In this document: in pieces, positions 1 through 8,637 of the stretch
Layout: every line of letters starts with the position of its first letter
How positions within the stretch are numbered: position 1 is the first letter of the stretch
DNA from: an uncultured Bacteroidales bacterium
GTDB taxonomy: Bacteria > Bacteroidota > Bacteroidia > Bacteroidales > Bacteroidaceae
Assembly (NCBI GenBank): GCA_902798685.1
Contig: CADBXO010000008.1
Location: forward strand, 1 to 64,000
Direction: 5' to 3'
DNA length: 64,000 bases
The notes under the pieces: generated by a model
Seen by the model: only the letters and a program-made list of their open reading frames with translations
Database searches by the model: none
Told to the model about the DNA's origin: nothing
Translations under genes and position numbers: made by a program

Positions 1-250
1 GGACTTTCATGTACGTTTTGAGCGTATTCATCCGTTTCAGGATGGTAACGGAAGAGTGGGCCGATTAGTGATGTTCAAGGAGTGTCTGGCCAACGGAATT
101 GTTCCTTTTATCATTACCGATGAACTCAAGATGTTCTACTATCGTGGGCTCAACGAGTGGGGACACATTAACGGTTATCTTACTGACACCTGTCTTACCG
201 CACAGGATCAGTACAAGGAGATTTTGGAAAGACTGGATATAAAAATATGA
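1..250 (+). CDS. Fic family protein, C-terminal part (truncated by window start)
   Basis: The reading frame is open from base 2 and carries the Fic signature HPFxxGNGR (seen as HPFQDGNGRVGR at about residues 10-21 of the visible part). Fic domains transfer AMP or related groups from nucleotides to target proteins; the motif His is the catalytic base and the GNGR loop binds phosphates. Only about 82 residues are visible, so the N-terminal half, including any inhibitory helix, lies outside. The gene ends four bases into the next one (shared ATGA at 247-250), so the two are probably co-transcribed. The family assignment is firm from the motif; the target is unknown. Confidence 0.85.
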   Translation, partial: DFHVRFERIHPFQDGNGRVGRLVMFKECLANGIVPFIITDELKMFYYRGLNEWGHINGYLTDTCLTAQDQYKEILERLDIKI

Positions 251-726
251 AACTTTTACGAGAAATATTGGGCTACGTGCTCGGAGGTGTGTTGTTTGTT
301 GGGCTGATGCCCGCGGTGATGTGGCTTGCTACTGGTATGCCGGCTTTGGAGCACATAGGTGCTTTACGCGCTTCTATTACCGGTGTTCTGATGATTGGTG
401 GACTGTCGCTCAGCGTGTGGACAATTGTTTACATGAAGCGTCAGGGTAAGGGTAATCCCATGGACGCTTTCGGTCATGAGGTTGCTCCGCGCACACAGCA
501 TCTTATGGTGGCTGGTCCTTACAGGATTAACCGTAACCCAATGCTCACGGGTACACTCACTTATCTGGCCGGTGCTGCCGTATGGCTTTGGAGCTGGCAG
601 GCGGTTGTGGTTTGGGTAGTATTCTTTTGCATCATGTTCGTACAGGTTCTGAGCGAGGAGAAGCGCCTGCGCCGCGATTTTGGCAGCGAGTATGAGGAGT
701 ATTGCAAACATTCACGCAGATTCTGA
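247..726 (+). CDS. Isoprenylcysteine carboxyl methyltransferase-like membrane protein
   Basis: A 159-residue integral membrane protein with about four hydrophobic segments (roughly residues 8-28, 42-62, 102-118, 119-134). The motif GPYRINRNPM at residues 90-99 and the C-terminal EEKRLRRDFGSEYEEY stretch are typical of the ICMT/PEMT-like methyltransferase fold, which binds S-adenosylmethionine at the membrane face. Bacterial members methylate lipids or small molecules and mostly have no assigned substrate. The start overlaps the Fic gene stop by four bases, suggesting translational coupling. The family is likely, the reaction unknown. Confidence 0.75.
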   Translation: MKLLREILGYVLGGVLFVGLMPAVMWLATGMPALEHIGALRASITGVLMIGGLSLSVWTIVYMKRQGKGNPMDAFGHEVAPRTQHLMVAGPYRINRNPMLTGTLTYLAGAAVWLWSWQAVVVWVVFFCIMFVQVLSEEKRLRRDFGSEYEEYCKHSRRF

Positions 727-773
727 TAACAAGATGCTGTGTTCATCGTCTATCCCGTGTTTAAGATTTATAT

Positions 774-1196
774 ATGGGTAAGAATATAGTTTGTGGTTCA
801 CTTAAGTTTTGGACCCTGTTTATAGGGATAGGTGCTGTTGTTGGCGCCGTTATGATGTGGTATGACCCGGTGGGGATGATATTCGGTATGCAATCGCTGC
901 TGGAGATGTTGCGTGACAAGATGCCTATCTTTGAGCCGTTGCTCAGGAACTTTATTCCGTCAGGCTTTGTACTGCTGGCTGTGAACGGTATAACCCAGTT
1001 TTATGCAGCATATCTGCTGTTCAAGAAAAAGGAATCCGCACTCCGGGCTACTATGGTTTGCGGCATTATTCTGATGCTTTGGATTGTACTTGAATGGTGG
1101 GCCTGGGGATTCAACTATATGAGCAACATCTACTTTATATTTGGTCTGATTGAGGCCGCTACGGCTTTGATCTGCATAAAGAGAGAACAAAGATGA
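774..1196 (+). CDS. Predicted four-helix membrane protein, unknown function
   Basis: A 140-residue protein with hydrophobic segments near residues 13-30, 62-82, 90-112 and 115-133, and an aromatic-rich third segment. I do not recognise a family. Its stop overlaps the start of the following flavodoxin-like gene by four bases (ATGA at 1193-1196), so it very likely sits in the same transcript. It may be a small membrane partner of that redox protein, but this is only inferred from the overlap. Confidence 0.6.
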   Translation: MGKNIVCGSLKFWTLFIGIGAVVGAVMMWYDPVGMIFGMQSLLEMLRDKMPIFEPLLRNFIPSGFVLLAVNGITQFYAAYLLFKKKESALRATMVCGIILMLWIVLEWWAWGFNYMSNIYFIFGLIEAATALICIKREQR

Positions 1197-1762
1197 ATAT
1201 CCTGATCATAAACGGCAGCCCCAAGAAGAAGGGGCTCATATCGCAGATGCTTGACATTATGCGTGTTGAGGCGGAGAACAGGGGTGACAGCGTTGAATTG
1301 GTATATACCAATGACCTGAGCGTAAAGCCCTGTATAGGTTGTATGGTGTGCCGCACCAAGAACAAATGCGTGCTGGGTGAGGATGACTCACAACGCATGA
1401 TTGCCAAGCTCCAGGAGGCCGATGCCATAATCATGGGTGCGCCGTGTTACTGGGGCAACATACCCGGACAGATGAAACTGCTGTTTGACCGTATGGTATA
1501 TGGAATGATGCGCGATACGCCCCGTTTCCCGGAGCCTCTGCTCAAGGGAAAGAAGTGTATTCTGCTGAGCACCTGCACAACGCCGTATCCCTGGAACGTA
1601 TGGTTCAACCAGTCCCACGGGGCAATCCGCGCCATGCGTGAGATCTGTCACTATGCCGGTTTCAAGATTGTAGCAACAATAGAGCGGGGTGGTACCGTAT
1701 GGCATCCCGAGCTCTCTGAAAAGGACAAATGTAAGTGCCGCAAGGCAATCAAGAAGATATGA
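1193..1762 (+). CDS. Flavodoxin family / NADPH-dependent FMN reductase-like protein
   Basis: The 189-residue protein starts with a flavodoxin-like beta strand and phosphate loop (IINGSPKKKG, residues 5-14), which binds FMN phosphate. The stretch APCYWGNIPGQMKLLFDRM (about 83-101) is the second FMN-contact region typical of the iron-sulfur flavoprotein and multimeric flavodoxin group. Four cysteines (C47, C50, C53, C59) form a CxxCxxCx5C cluster, the pattern that binds a 4Fe-4S cluster in archaeal-type iron-sulfur flavoproteins. An FMN-dependent electron transfer role follows from the family; the partner is unknown. It is translationally coupled to the membrane protein upstream. Confidence 0.8.
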   Translation: MNILIINGSPKKKGLISQMLDIMRVEAENRGDSVELVYTNDLSVKPCIGCMVCRTKNKCVLGEDDSQRMIAKLQEADAIIMGAPCYWGNIPGQMKLLFDRMVYGMMRDTPRFPEPLLKGKKCILLSTCTTPYPWNVWFNQSHGAIRAMREICHYAGFKIVATIERGGTVWHPELSEKDKCKCRKAIKKI

Positions 1763-1781
1763 ATATCAGATTAGAAGAGAG

Positions 1782-2129
1782 ATGGAAAAAATGATTGCAA
1801 TTTGTGGCTTGGATTGTTCCAAGTGCGATGCCTACATAGCAACACAGACTGATAACCAGGAACTGCGTATAAAGACCGCCAAACTGTGGGCAGAACTTAA
1901 CAATGCGTCTATACTTCCGGAGCATATCAACTGCGACGGTTGCCGCGCATGTGGCCGTAAGACATTCTTCTGTGACCAGTTGTGTCAGGTCCGTCAGTGT
2001 GCTTTGAAGCGTGGAGTAACCACCTGTGCGGATTGCCCCGAATTGGATAAATGTCCAACCGTAGGTGCAATCCATACTCATAACCCCGCCGCGCTTGAAA
2101 ACCTAAAGAGTTTGAGGCTTAAGAAGTGA
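1782..2129 (+). CDS. DUF3795 domain protein, Cys-rich
   Basis: I take ATG 1782 as the start because MEKMIAICGLDCSKCDAYIA matches the usual N-terminus of DUF3795 proteins; a purine-rich stretch precedes it. The longer frame from 1689 would run inside the flavodoxin gene. The 115-residue product holds many Cys in CxxC-type pairs (CGLDCSKC near the start, CDGCRACG, CDQLCQVRQC and CADCPELDKC later), so it probably binds zinc or an Fe-S cluster. No enzymatic function is established for the family. It follows the flavodoxin-like gene by 19 bases and is probably co-transcribed. Confidence 0.75.
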   Translation: MEKMIAICGLDCSKCDAYIATQTDNQELRIKTAKLWAELNNASILPEHINCDGCRACGRKTFFCDQLCQVRQCALKRGVTTCADCPELDKCPTVGAIHTHNPAALENLKSLRLKK

Positions 2130-2133
2130 GGAT

Positions 2134-2979
2134 TTATTTCAGGTAGCGGTTCTGCAGTGTGCGGAGATCGTCATCGGTTAGGCCTATCGGACCTTTCAGG
2201 TAGGATTCCAGGGAACCGTATTGGGTTTCAATTGTGTCCAGCGCCTTGATGAAGTTTTCGGTGCTGCAGCCCAGGAAGGCTTTTACAACGCCTATTTCAG
2301 TCTCTTTTCCGCCCAAGAATCTTACGCGACGAATGTATTTGCGGACGTCCTTCTCATAGACCTTGTTGGTGGCGTCAAAATCAGCTATGATGGTCTCGCG
2401 GCTGGCTCCCAGTGCTGCCAGGAGTAGGGCCGATGCTATTCCGGTACGGTCTTTTCCCTGGGTGCAATGATAGAGCACGGCACCGTTCGGGGTTGCCAGT
2501 ATAAGACGGAAAAACTCTACGAACTGTGCCTGACAATCGGGGTCAGACAACAGCGTGGGATACATCCGCTGCACCATCTTTTGTGCCATCTCGTTGAAGG
2601 CTGCAGCCACGATTATCTTCTTGATGTCAAAGTTCTTGTGGCCTGTGAATTTCTTCTTGTCTTTCTCTGAAGCATTTTCCATGGCGCCTCCGCTGGCGTC
2701 AATGGGAAGTATCACGTACTCGGCTCCGGGGATGATGCGGTCTGTCTTGCCCTGCTTCTCTTTCTCTTTGCGGAAATCGATAACCTTGGCTACAGGTAGC
2801 TCTGACAGCCATTTCAGGTCCTCGTCGGTGGCATCGGCCAGATGGGCGGCCCTTAGGAGAACCCCGTCACGGAGCACACGTCCGTCAAGCATGGTGTAAC
2901 CGCCCAGATCACGGGCGTTGACAATGCCTTTTACAGGAAGAAACTGATGTGAAAAGATGGATTTAGAGACGGATTCCAT
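2134..2979 (-). CDS. Tyrosine-protein phosphatase (Y_phosphatase3 type)
   Basis: The 281-residue protein has the Cx5R catalytic loop HCTQGKDRTG at residues 171-180, with C172 as nucleophile and R178 as phosphate-binding residue. The N-terminal NARDLGGY motif (21-28) and the RAAHL stretch (43-47) are hallmarks of the PF13350 group of dual-specificity or tyrosine phosphatases and phosphoinositide-type phosphatases. No signal peptide is visible, so it is cytoplasmic. It converges on the DUF3795 gene with only four bases between stops. A -7 box (TATCTTTG on this strand, 2984-2991) lies four bases before the start, implying an extremely short leader. Confidence 0.85.
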   Translation of the reverse strand: MESVSKSIFSHQFLPVKGIVNARDLGGYTMLDGRVLRDGVLLRAAHLADATDEDLKWLSELPVAKVIDFRKEKEKQGKTDRIIPGAEYVILPIDASGGAMENASEKDKKKFTGHKNFDIKKIIVAAAFNEMAQKMVQRMYPTLLSDPDCQAQFVEFFRLILATPNGAVLYHCTQGKDRTGIASALLLAALGASRETIIADFDATNKVYEKDVRKYIRRVRFLGGKETEIGVVKAFLGCSTENFIKALDTIETQYGSLESYLKGPIGLTDDDLRTLQNRYLK

Positions 2980-2983
2980 AGCG

Positions 2984-3012
2984 CAAAGATACCAATAATT
3001 TTGCTACCTTTG
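2984..3012. promoter_or_regulatory. Divergent Bacteroidetes-type -7 boxes
   Basis: TATCTTTG on the minus strand (2984-2991) faces the phosphatase gene and TACCTTTG on the plus strand (3005-3012) faces the HEAT-like gene. Both match the Bacteroidetes -7 consensus TAnnTTTG. No clear TTG -33 box is seen at 19-21 bases for either. Confidence 0.55.
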
Positions 3013-3033
3013 TTTTCCTTCGATAATGACCGT

Positions 3034-3555
3034 ATGATTTTGACAAGTGACATAATACGTTCCGTACAGGGTGAGGCCGATGCACAGGCGGTGTACCGTG
3101 AGGTGCGCAATAGCGGGGATTTCATTGGGTTTGCGCGGCAGTTTGCGTTTGATGTTGACCACCGTGTCTCCAGAAACGCCTTGTGGACGCTTACCAAGGC
3201 TACCGATAAGGAGATTGCACAGTTGCAGCCCATGTTGGACGAACTTATTGACCAGGCGCTTAAGACTGACAGCTCATCGGTCCGCAGGTTGTCGCTCAAT
3301 GTGGTTGATATGCTTGAGATGAAGGAGGAGGATCTGCGTTCTGACCTCTATGATTTCTGTCTGGAGCATGCTGTGGATGTTGAGGAGCTGCCGGGCATTC
3401 AGGCCATCTGTATAAAGATTGCTTACCGCATCAGTACGTTCTATCCCGAACTGATGGCAGAGCTGAAGCGTATTCTGGAGGGGATGGAGATAGAGTACTA
3501 CAAACCCGCGGTCAAGAGCATACGAAATAGAATTTTGAGTGGAAAGTATCAATGA
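3034..3555 (+). CDS. Helical-repeat protein, unknown function
   Basis: I prefer ATG 3034 (MILTSDIIRSVQGEADAQ) because the -7 box TACCTTTG ends at 3012, which excludes the upstream start at 3001. The 173-residue product is almost wholly helical, with charged and hydrophobic residues spaced as in HEAT/ARM-type adaptor repeats (for example residues 33-50, 58-75 and 77-95 in this numbering). No signal peptide or catalytic motif is visible. Its stop overlaps the next acetyltransferase start by four bases (ATGA at 3552-3555), so the two are coupled. The function is unknown. Confidence 0.65.
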   Translation: MILTSDIIRSVQGEADAQAVYREVRNSGDFIGFARQFAFDVDHRVSRNALWTLTKATDKEIAQLQPMLDELIDQALKTDSSSVRRLSLNVVDMLEMKEEDLRSDLYDFCLEHAVDVEELPGIQAICIKIAYRISTFYPELMAELKRILEGMEIEYYKPAVKSIRNRILSGKYQ

Positions 3556-4073
3556 TGGAGACAGAAAGACTTATACTGCGCCCGTGGCGTGAGAGTGATG
3601 CTGAGGCGCTTTTCAAATATGCCAGCGATCCCGATGTAGGACCGCGCGCCGGCTGGCCTCAGCATCAGAGTGTGGAGGATAGCCTGGAGGTGATCCGTAA
3701 GATATTCAGCAATGACCATACCTGGGCTCTGGAGCTTAAGGAGACCGGTGAGGCTATAGGCTGTATCGGCTATTACCCGTACGGTGAGAGCAACATAAAG
3801 ATAGGGGAGAATGATGCTGAACTGGGTTACTGGATTGGCAAACCATATTGGAACCGGGGGCTCTGTACTGAGGCCGCCCGGTTTATGGTTGACTACTGCT
3901 TCAATGTCAAGGGATTTGAGACCCTCTGGTGTGATTTCTTTGTAGATAATCCCGCATCGGGCCGCGTTATTGAGAAGTGCGGCTTCAAGGACACAGGTGA
4001 AATCAACTGGTGCAGCCACCTTTACCGCGGTGATGAACGCCCGGTAAAAGTGATGAAGCTTACTCGCCCATGA
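3552..4073 (+). CDS. GNAT family N-acetyltransferase (RimJ/RimL type)
   Basis: A 173-residue single-domain GNAT enzyme beginning METERLILRPW, the standard first strand of RimJ/RimL-like acetyltransferases. The stretch ELGYWIGKPYWNRGLCTEAARFMVDYCF (about residues 91-118) holds the acetyl-CoA pyrophosphate loop, with NRGLCTEA in place of the common Q/RxxGxG/A. NPASGRVIEKCGF (about 135-147) is the conserved last helix and strand. It would transfer acetyl from acetyl-CoA to an amine; the substrate (protein N-terminus, antibiotic or metabolite) cannot be told. It is translationally coupled to the helical-repeat protein. Confidence 0.85.
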   Translation: MMETERLILRPWRESDAEALFKYASDPDVGPRAGWPQHQSVEDSLEVIRKIFSNDHTWALELKETGEAIGCIGYYPYGESNIKIGENDAELGYWIGKPYWNRGLCTEAARFMVDYCFNVKGFETLWCDFFVDNPASGRVIEKCGFKDTGEINWCSHLYRGDERPVKVMKLTRP

Positions 4074-4093
4074 ATCGGGCCAATGGCTCTGGG

Positions 4094-5068
4094 TCAGATC
4101 TTGCGGCGGAGCAGGAAGCGGAGCTTGGCCAGGGGACCGGGCTTGACGGTGTCGATGTGGCGGCGGATCTTGTCCTCGGCAATGTATTTGAAGGGAATCA
4201 TGATGCCGGAGTCAAGCACGTCACCGAACTCGTCGTTCAGTCCGGTGCCAAAGTACTGCATCTTGGGCGACAGGTTCATGTAGGAGTTAACCAGCGGCGG
4301 GATGCTCACGCCGAAGCTTGAGACATATGCCTTGAGGTTGCGGTAATCATCCTTGTAAGTCTTGCCAGTGAGTTTCCTGATGTACTTGCCGGGTCTTTTT
4401 ACGCGAACAGGCTTGCGCAGTCTGACACGACGCAGGTTTGCCGCGCCGAACCACTTGCTCAGGAACACCTGGATCATCTCACGCGCCTGGGTGGGGTACT
4501 GGCTGTAGATGGTCATTTTGCCAAAGAAATACTTCATGCTGCTCTTGTACATGACCATGAGAGCGCCCAGTCCGTCGAACAGATTGTCCAGTGCAAAGAT
4601 GCTCTTGGCACCGCCCTTGGAACTCTGATAATCGAGCGTTACGAAAGAACGGCCCAACTCAATTGTATGCTGCAACTCCTTGTTTATGAACTTCTTGGAA
4701 AACTGGAACATATGTGATGAGGTGAGCAGGGGCTGTCCGAAACGGTCATAGACAATGTTGTTGCAGAGCGCGTATCGGTAACCGCCAATAATACGCTCGG
4801 CCTCCGGGTCCCAGAGCACCAGCTGCTTGTAACCGTATGCGGGATCGGTGTCAAATCGGTCCAGGTCAAGCTCCTGACCGGTGCCACCGCCGCCGGCGCG
4901 GAAAGCCTCCTCACGCAGACGGCCAATCTCACGCAGCACATCGGGCGCATTGGTGTTGTCAACTACGTAAATCTGATTGTTTCCGTGGTTTGTGGTACGC
5001 AGGAAATACTCCTGCTTGAGTTGTGACTTGAGAATGGCAACGTCAACCGGGGGAATGATCTTTTTCAT
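4094..5068 (-). CDS. glsB: Glycine N-acyltransferase for glycine lipids (OlsB-like)
   Basis: The 324-residue protein has the GNAT-like fold of the OlsB/hemolysin group (REEAFRAGGGGTGQELDLDRFDTD at about residues 53-76, then the IIGGYRYAL strand near 93-101). In Bacteroides, GlsB is known to attach a 3-hydroxy fatty acid to glycine, and GlsA then esterifies it, giving glycine lipids of the envelope. Here the gene directly follows a GlsA-like acyltransferase with a four-base overlap at 5065-5068, which is the order expected for the operon. Assignment rests on domain type plus this pairing. It converges with the GNAT gene. Confidence 0.8.
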   Translation of the reverse strand: MKKIIPPVDVAILKSQLKQEYFLRTTNHGNNQIYVVDNTNAPDVLREIGRLREEAFRAGGGGTGQELDLDRFDTDPAYGYKQLVLWDPEAERIIGGYRYALCNNIVYDRFGQPLLTSSHMFQFSKKFINKELQHTIELGRSFVTLDYQSSKGGAKSIFALDNLFDGLGALMVMYKSSMKYFFGKMTIYSQYPTQAREMIQVFLSKWFGAANLRRVRLRKPVRVKRPGKYIRKLTGKTYKDDYRNLKAYVSSFGVSIPPLVNSYMNLSPKMQYFGTGLNDEFGDVLDSGIMIPFKYIAEDKIRRHIDTVKPGPLAKLRFLLRRKI

Positions 5069-5850
5069 AATTCGTAAACGGTTTTGCGGATATCCTGTGC
5101 CCAGTCATTAAGGGACTTGGATGAATCAAAAGTCTTGTAAGAAATCGGTTGGCCGATGATAACGCGGTATGTGCTGCCCTGAGCGCGGTACATCTCATCG
5201 GGCAGAAACAGCATGCCTAAAGGAAAGCGCAGGTGAAAAAACTGCTCCATACGGCCGATGCGGTAGAACCTGCGTGAATTCTCACCGATAAAGTGCATTG
5301 GAACTATGTCACGCCGGGTTTCTATACTTTTCTGAAGGAATGTCTTGGCCCATTTCCGGTCCTGTATCACTCCGCCGGTCTTTCTTGAGACCTGGCCCGC
5401 GGGACAAACCAGCATATTCACATCGCTGCCGAACGCCTGGTCTATGTTGGACTTTAGCGATCGGCTCTGCATGCCCACCTTGCTGATGGGGACTATCATA
5501 GGTGCAAGGCCCTTGATGGCGGCCAGGAAATCATTGCCCAGAAGTTTCACGTCCCTGCCGTCGGAGCCTATCAGGTCAAGCAGCGCCAGACCGTCAATGC
5601 CTCCCAGCGGATGGTTGGACACGAACGTGTAGGGGCCGCCCTGCGGTATTGTGCCCTCAACCTGAATCCTGATATTGAGGTACTTGAGCGCCTCATGGCA
5701 TAACTCTATGCCGGTAAATCCCTGACGGAAGAATCCGTTCAGGAAATCCTGATGGATAAGCCTGCGGATGAACCTGGTGAGCAGTCGCGGCGCCTTGGGA
5801 AACCGGCTCCTGATGACCTGTTCTATGTCTATTTCGTACGGGTTGGGCAT
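5065..5850 (-). CDS. glsA: O-acyltransferase for glycine lipids (PlsC-like)
   Basis: A 261-residue acyltransferase of the PlsC superfamily. The catalytic region is SNHPLGGIDG at residues 79-88, with H80 and D86 as the probable catalytic pair; the spacing is one residue longer than canonical HX4D, as is usual in this Bacteroidetes subfamily. A further conserved block is LVCPAGQVSRKTGG (about 147-160). It would acylate the hydroxyl of N-acyl-glycine. It is first in the operon and overlaps glsB by four bases. No TAnnTTTG box was found in the AT-rich stretch upstream. Confidence 0.8.
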   Translation of the reverse strand: MPNPYEIDIEQVIRSRFPKAPRLLTRFIRRLIHQDFLNGFFRQGFTGIELCHEALKYLNIRIQVEGTIPQGGPYTFVSNHPLGGIDGLALLDLIGSDGRDVKLLGNDFLAAIKGLAPMIVPISKVGMQSRSLKSNIDQAFGSDVNMLVCPAGQVSRKTGGVIQDRKWAKTFLQKSIETRRDIVPMHFIGENSRRFYRIGRMEQFFHLRFPLGMLFLPDEMYRAQGSTYRVIIGQPISYKTFDSSKSLNDWAQDIRKTVYEL

Positions 5851-5949
5851 GAGACAACAGTTTAATTTCGATTGCGAATTTATAGCCTATATAATAATAT
5901 ACCTAATAGATTTATAAATGTAGAAAAAGCACCTGCGGTATGCCGTGTC

Positions 5950-5992
5950 AATAGAATCTGATTCTATTATCGGCCGTTATCCGATGTTTTTT
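5950..5992 (+). promoter_or_regulatory. Two adjacent hairpins in the intergenic leader
   Basis: A perfect inverted repeat AATAGAAT-ctg-ATTCTATT (5950-5968) is followed at once by ATCGG-ccgttat-CCGAT and six T (5969-5992), which resembles a Rho-independent terminator. It lies between glsA (divergent) and the PLP enzyme at 6110. It could be a terminator or attenuator for a plus-strand transcript; no known riboswitch was recognised. A weak promoter-like pair (TTGG at 6055-6058, GACCTTTG at 6079-6086) follows it. Confidence 0.4.
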
Positions 5993-6109
5993 CTTAGTCT
6001 TTATTCTGCCGCGCAAATGATGCTGTTGTCTTTTCTTCCGCATTTTGAATGGTGCTTGGAATGTGGTGCTATTGTGGCGACCTTTGCGCCGAAAAACAAA
6101 AACAGTCCT

Positions 6110-7285
6110 ATGAATAAACAGACAATTGCCATTGACACCCCGTTTGTACGCCCCGATGCGTACGGTTCATTATCAGTACCATTGTACACCAATGTATCCT
6201 TTGAGTTTGCCGATGCACAGCATATGGCCGACGTATTTACCGGCCGCATAAAAGGTCCTGACTACGCCCGCGTGGAAAATCCTACCGTGAATAACCTGGA
6301 GCACAGGGTACAGCGCCTGAGCGGTGCAGCCCATGTAAGTGCTTTCAACTCAGGAATGGCCGCCATCAGCAATACCCTGCTGGCGGTATCGGCCCAGGGT
6401 AAGAACATTGTGACGTCACGTCATCTGTTCGGCAACACTCTGTCACTCATTACAACCACACTCCGGAACTTCGGGGTAGGAGCAAAACTCTGTGACCTGA
6501 CCGATACTGATGAGGTGGAGAGCGCCGTTGACGATGACTCCTGTTGTATATACCTGGAGATTGTAACGAACCCGCAGCTGGAGGTGGCCGATCTGCAGGC
6601 CCTGTCAGCCATAGCACGTAAAAGGAACATACCGTTGATTGCAGACTCTACAGTAATACCGTTCACGGAGACACACCTCAAGGACCTGGGGGTTGACATA
6701 GAGGTCCTTTCAAGCACCAAATACCTCTCAGGAGGCGGAACATCGCTCGGCGGCCTGGTTCTGGATTACGGAAGATTCCCGGATTTCAACCAGCGCATCA
6801 AGGGCGATCTTCTGTTTAATATAGGCGCTTACATGAACCCTTACTCAGCCTATCAGCAGACCCTGGGTCTGGAGACCCTCAATGTCCGATACCAGCGTCA
6901 GGCATCCAATGCCCTGCATGTTGCTCGCGGATTGCGCGGCATAAAGGGAATAGAGCGCGTCACGTATATCGGCCTTGAAGACAATCCTTACTATGAACTG
7001 GCCCGCAGGCAGTTCGGACCAACATCGGGTGCCATGGTAACCATTGACCTGGCATCAAAGGAGGCCTGTTTCAGGTTTATAAACAGCCTGAATCTGGTAC
7101 ACAGGGCAACCAACCTGTTTGATAACAGGACGCTTGCAATACATCCGGCTTCAACAATATTCGGTAACTTTACGGAGCAGCAGCTCAAGGATATGGACGT
7201 GAATGACACCACGATACGCCTCTCTGTGGGTCTTGAGGATCCCGAGGACATTCTGGCCGATATCCGTCAGGCTCTTGAACATTAA
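6110..7285 (+). CDS. Cys/Met metabolism PLP-dependent enzyme (cystathionine gamma-synthase / O-acetylhomoserine lyase family)
   Basis: I start at ATG 6110 (MNKQTIAIDTPFVRPDAYGS), which gives the usual 391-residue length; an upstream in-frame start at 5945 would translate the leader hairpins. The fold-type I PLP enzyme shows the phosphate-binding YARVENPTVNNLE (residues 52-64), the SGMAAI loop (81-86), and the Schiff-base lysine K204 in SSTKYLSGG. The family covers cystathionine gamma-synthase, O-acetylhomoserine sulfhydrylase and methionine gamma-lyase, which cannot be separated by eye. It is followed 12 bases later by a PatB/MalY-type beta-lyase, so a sulfur amino acid role is likely. Confidence 0.82.
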   Translation: MNKQTIAIDTPFVRPDAYGSLSVPLYTNVSFEFADAQHMADVFTGRIKGPDYARVENPTVNNLEHRVQRLSGAAHVSAFNSGMAAISNTLLAVSAQGKNIVTSRHLFGNTLSLITTTLRNFGVGAKLCDLTDTDEVESAVDDDSCCIYLEIVTNPQLEVADLQALSAIARKRNIPLIADSTVIPFTETHLKDLGVDIEVLSSTKYLSGGGTSLGGLVLDYGRFPDFNQRIKGDLLFNIGAYMNPYSAYQQTLGLETLNVRYQRQASNALHVARGLRGIKGIERVTYIGLEDNPYYELARRQFGPTSGAMVTIDLASKEACFRFINSLNLVHRATNLFDNRTLAIHPASTIFGNFTEQQLKDMDVNDTTIRLSVGLEDPEDILADIRQALEH

Positions 7286-7297
7286 AACAATAGAACT

Positions 7298-8482
7298 ATG
7301 AAATACGATTTTGACAAGATAATAGACCGTTCGGGTACCAACGCCCTCAAGTACAGCGTGCTCAAGGAACGTTACGGCCGCGATGACCTGATTCCGCTTT
7401 GGGTTGCCGACCTGGATTTTGAGACCCCTGATTTCATAACAGATGCCCTGCGCAAGCGTCTGGAGCACTCCCTGTTCGGTTATACCGCTACGCCCGATGA
7501 GCTCTGGACAACCATTGCAAAGTGGATTGAGGATCATCACGGCTGGAAGGTTGACACGGAGTGGATTACCTTCATACCCGGCGTGATGAAGGGTGTGGGA
7601 TCTGTGGTGAACGTATTCGTAAAGCCCGATGAGAAGGTCATCATACAGCCGCCCGTCTACTTCCCGTTCCGTCTTACCCCGCAGGGTAACGAGCGTGAGG
7701 TTGTATTCAATCCTTTGAAAAGGGTGGAAGGGGGCAGTTATGAGATTGACTTTGACCATCTGGCCAGTGTGGCCGATGACAAGTGCCGTCTGCTTATTCT
7801 GAGCAACCCGCACAACCCAGCAGGAATATGCTGGAGCCGTGAGACACTGGTACGTCTGGCCGATTTCTGCTACGAGCGCAACATCATTGTGATAAGTGAT
7901 GAGATCCACTGCGACCTGGCATTGTTCGGTAACAAGCATATCCCGTTTGCAACCGTAAGCGACAAGGCAGCTCAGATAAGCATCACATTCGGTGCGCCCT
8001 CAAAGACATTCAACACCGCCGGCATTGTGAACTCATACGCAATCGTGCCCAACGACACCCTGCGCCGCCGCTTCTTCAAGTGGCTTGAGGCAAACGAGTT
8101 CAATGAGCCGCCCATATTCTCAACGATAGCGCTCATCGCCGCATTCCAGAAGGGTGAGGAGTGGCGCCGTCAGCTCATAAGTTATATAGAGGATAACGTA
8201 CGCTTCGTCGAGGATTACTTCAAGGCCAATATCCCCTCCATCAGACCGCTGCGCCCACAGGCCACATTCCTGGTATGGCTTGACTGCCGTGAAATGGGTC
8301 TGGACCACAAGGGACTGATAGACCTCTTTGTGAACAAGGCACGTTTGGCGCTGAATGACGGCGAGACATTCGGCCCTGGCGGAGAGGGATTCATGCGCCT
8401 TAATGTGGGCGCTCCCAGGGCCATCCTGAAGGCCGCTTTGGAAAGACTGACCAAGGCAATAGAAGATTATTCTACCAAATAA
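7298..8482 (+). CDS. PatB/MalY-type cystathionine beta-lyase (aminotransferase fold)
   Basis: The 394-residue class I/II aminotransferase-fold protein starts MKYDFDKIIDRSGTNALKY and has LWVADLDFETP (34-44), both typical of the MalY/PatB group. LLILSNPHNPAGICWS (165-180) is the PLP-region motif, ISDEIHCDL (199-207) carries the PLP-ring Asp, and K236 in GAPSKTFNTAG is the Schiff-base lysine. These enzymes split the C-S bond of cystathionine or cysteine to give homocysteine or sulfide plus pyruvate and ammonia. It forms a two-gene unit with the upstream Cys/Met enzyme. Confidence 0.88.
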   Translation: MKYDFDKIIDRSGTNALKYSVLKERYGRDDLIPLWVADLDFETPDFITDALRKRLEHSLFGYTATPDELWTTIAKWIEDHHGWKVDTEWITFIPGVMKGVGSVVNVFVKPDEKVIIQPPVYFPFRLTPQGNEREVVFNPLKRVEGGSYEIDFDHLASVADDKCRLLILSNPHNPAGICWSRETLVRLADFCYERNIIVISDEIHCDLALFGNKHIPFATVSDKAAQISITFGAPSKTFNTAGIVNSYAIVPNDTLRRRFFKWLEANEFNEPPIFSTIALIAAFQKGEEWRRQLISYIEDNVRFVEDYFKANIPSIRPLRPQATFLVWLDCREMGLDHKGLIDLFVNKARLALNDGETFGPGGEGFMRLNVGAPRAILKAALERLTKAIEDYSTK

Positions 8483-8637
8483 ACGAATCGGGGGCGTTTT
8501 AGCCATTTTTATTCTGCTAAAATCCAGATAAACATACATCCTTTTCCAATCATTTTAGTTTTGTTGGAATGAGATACTATTTGACCGAACTTTGCACCGG
8601 AAATCAAAAACAACAAGACTTAAATAGCCCGTACAAT

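Noticed and set aside
7151-7939. 262-codon open frame antisense to the two PLP enzymes
   Set aside because: Both sense genes show full catalytic motifs; the antisense product has no recognisable domain.
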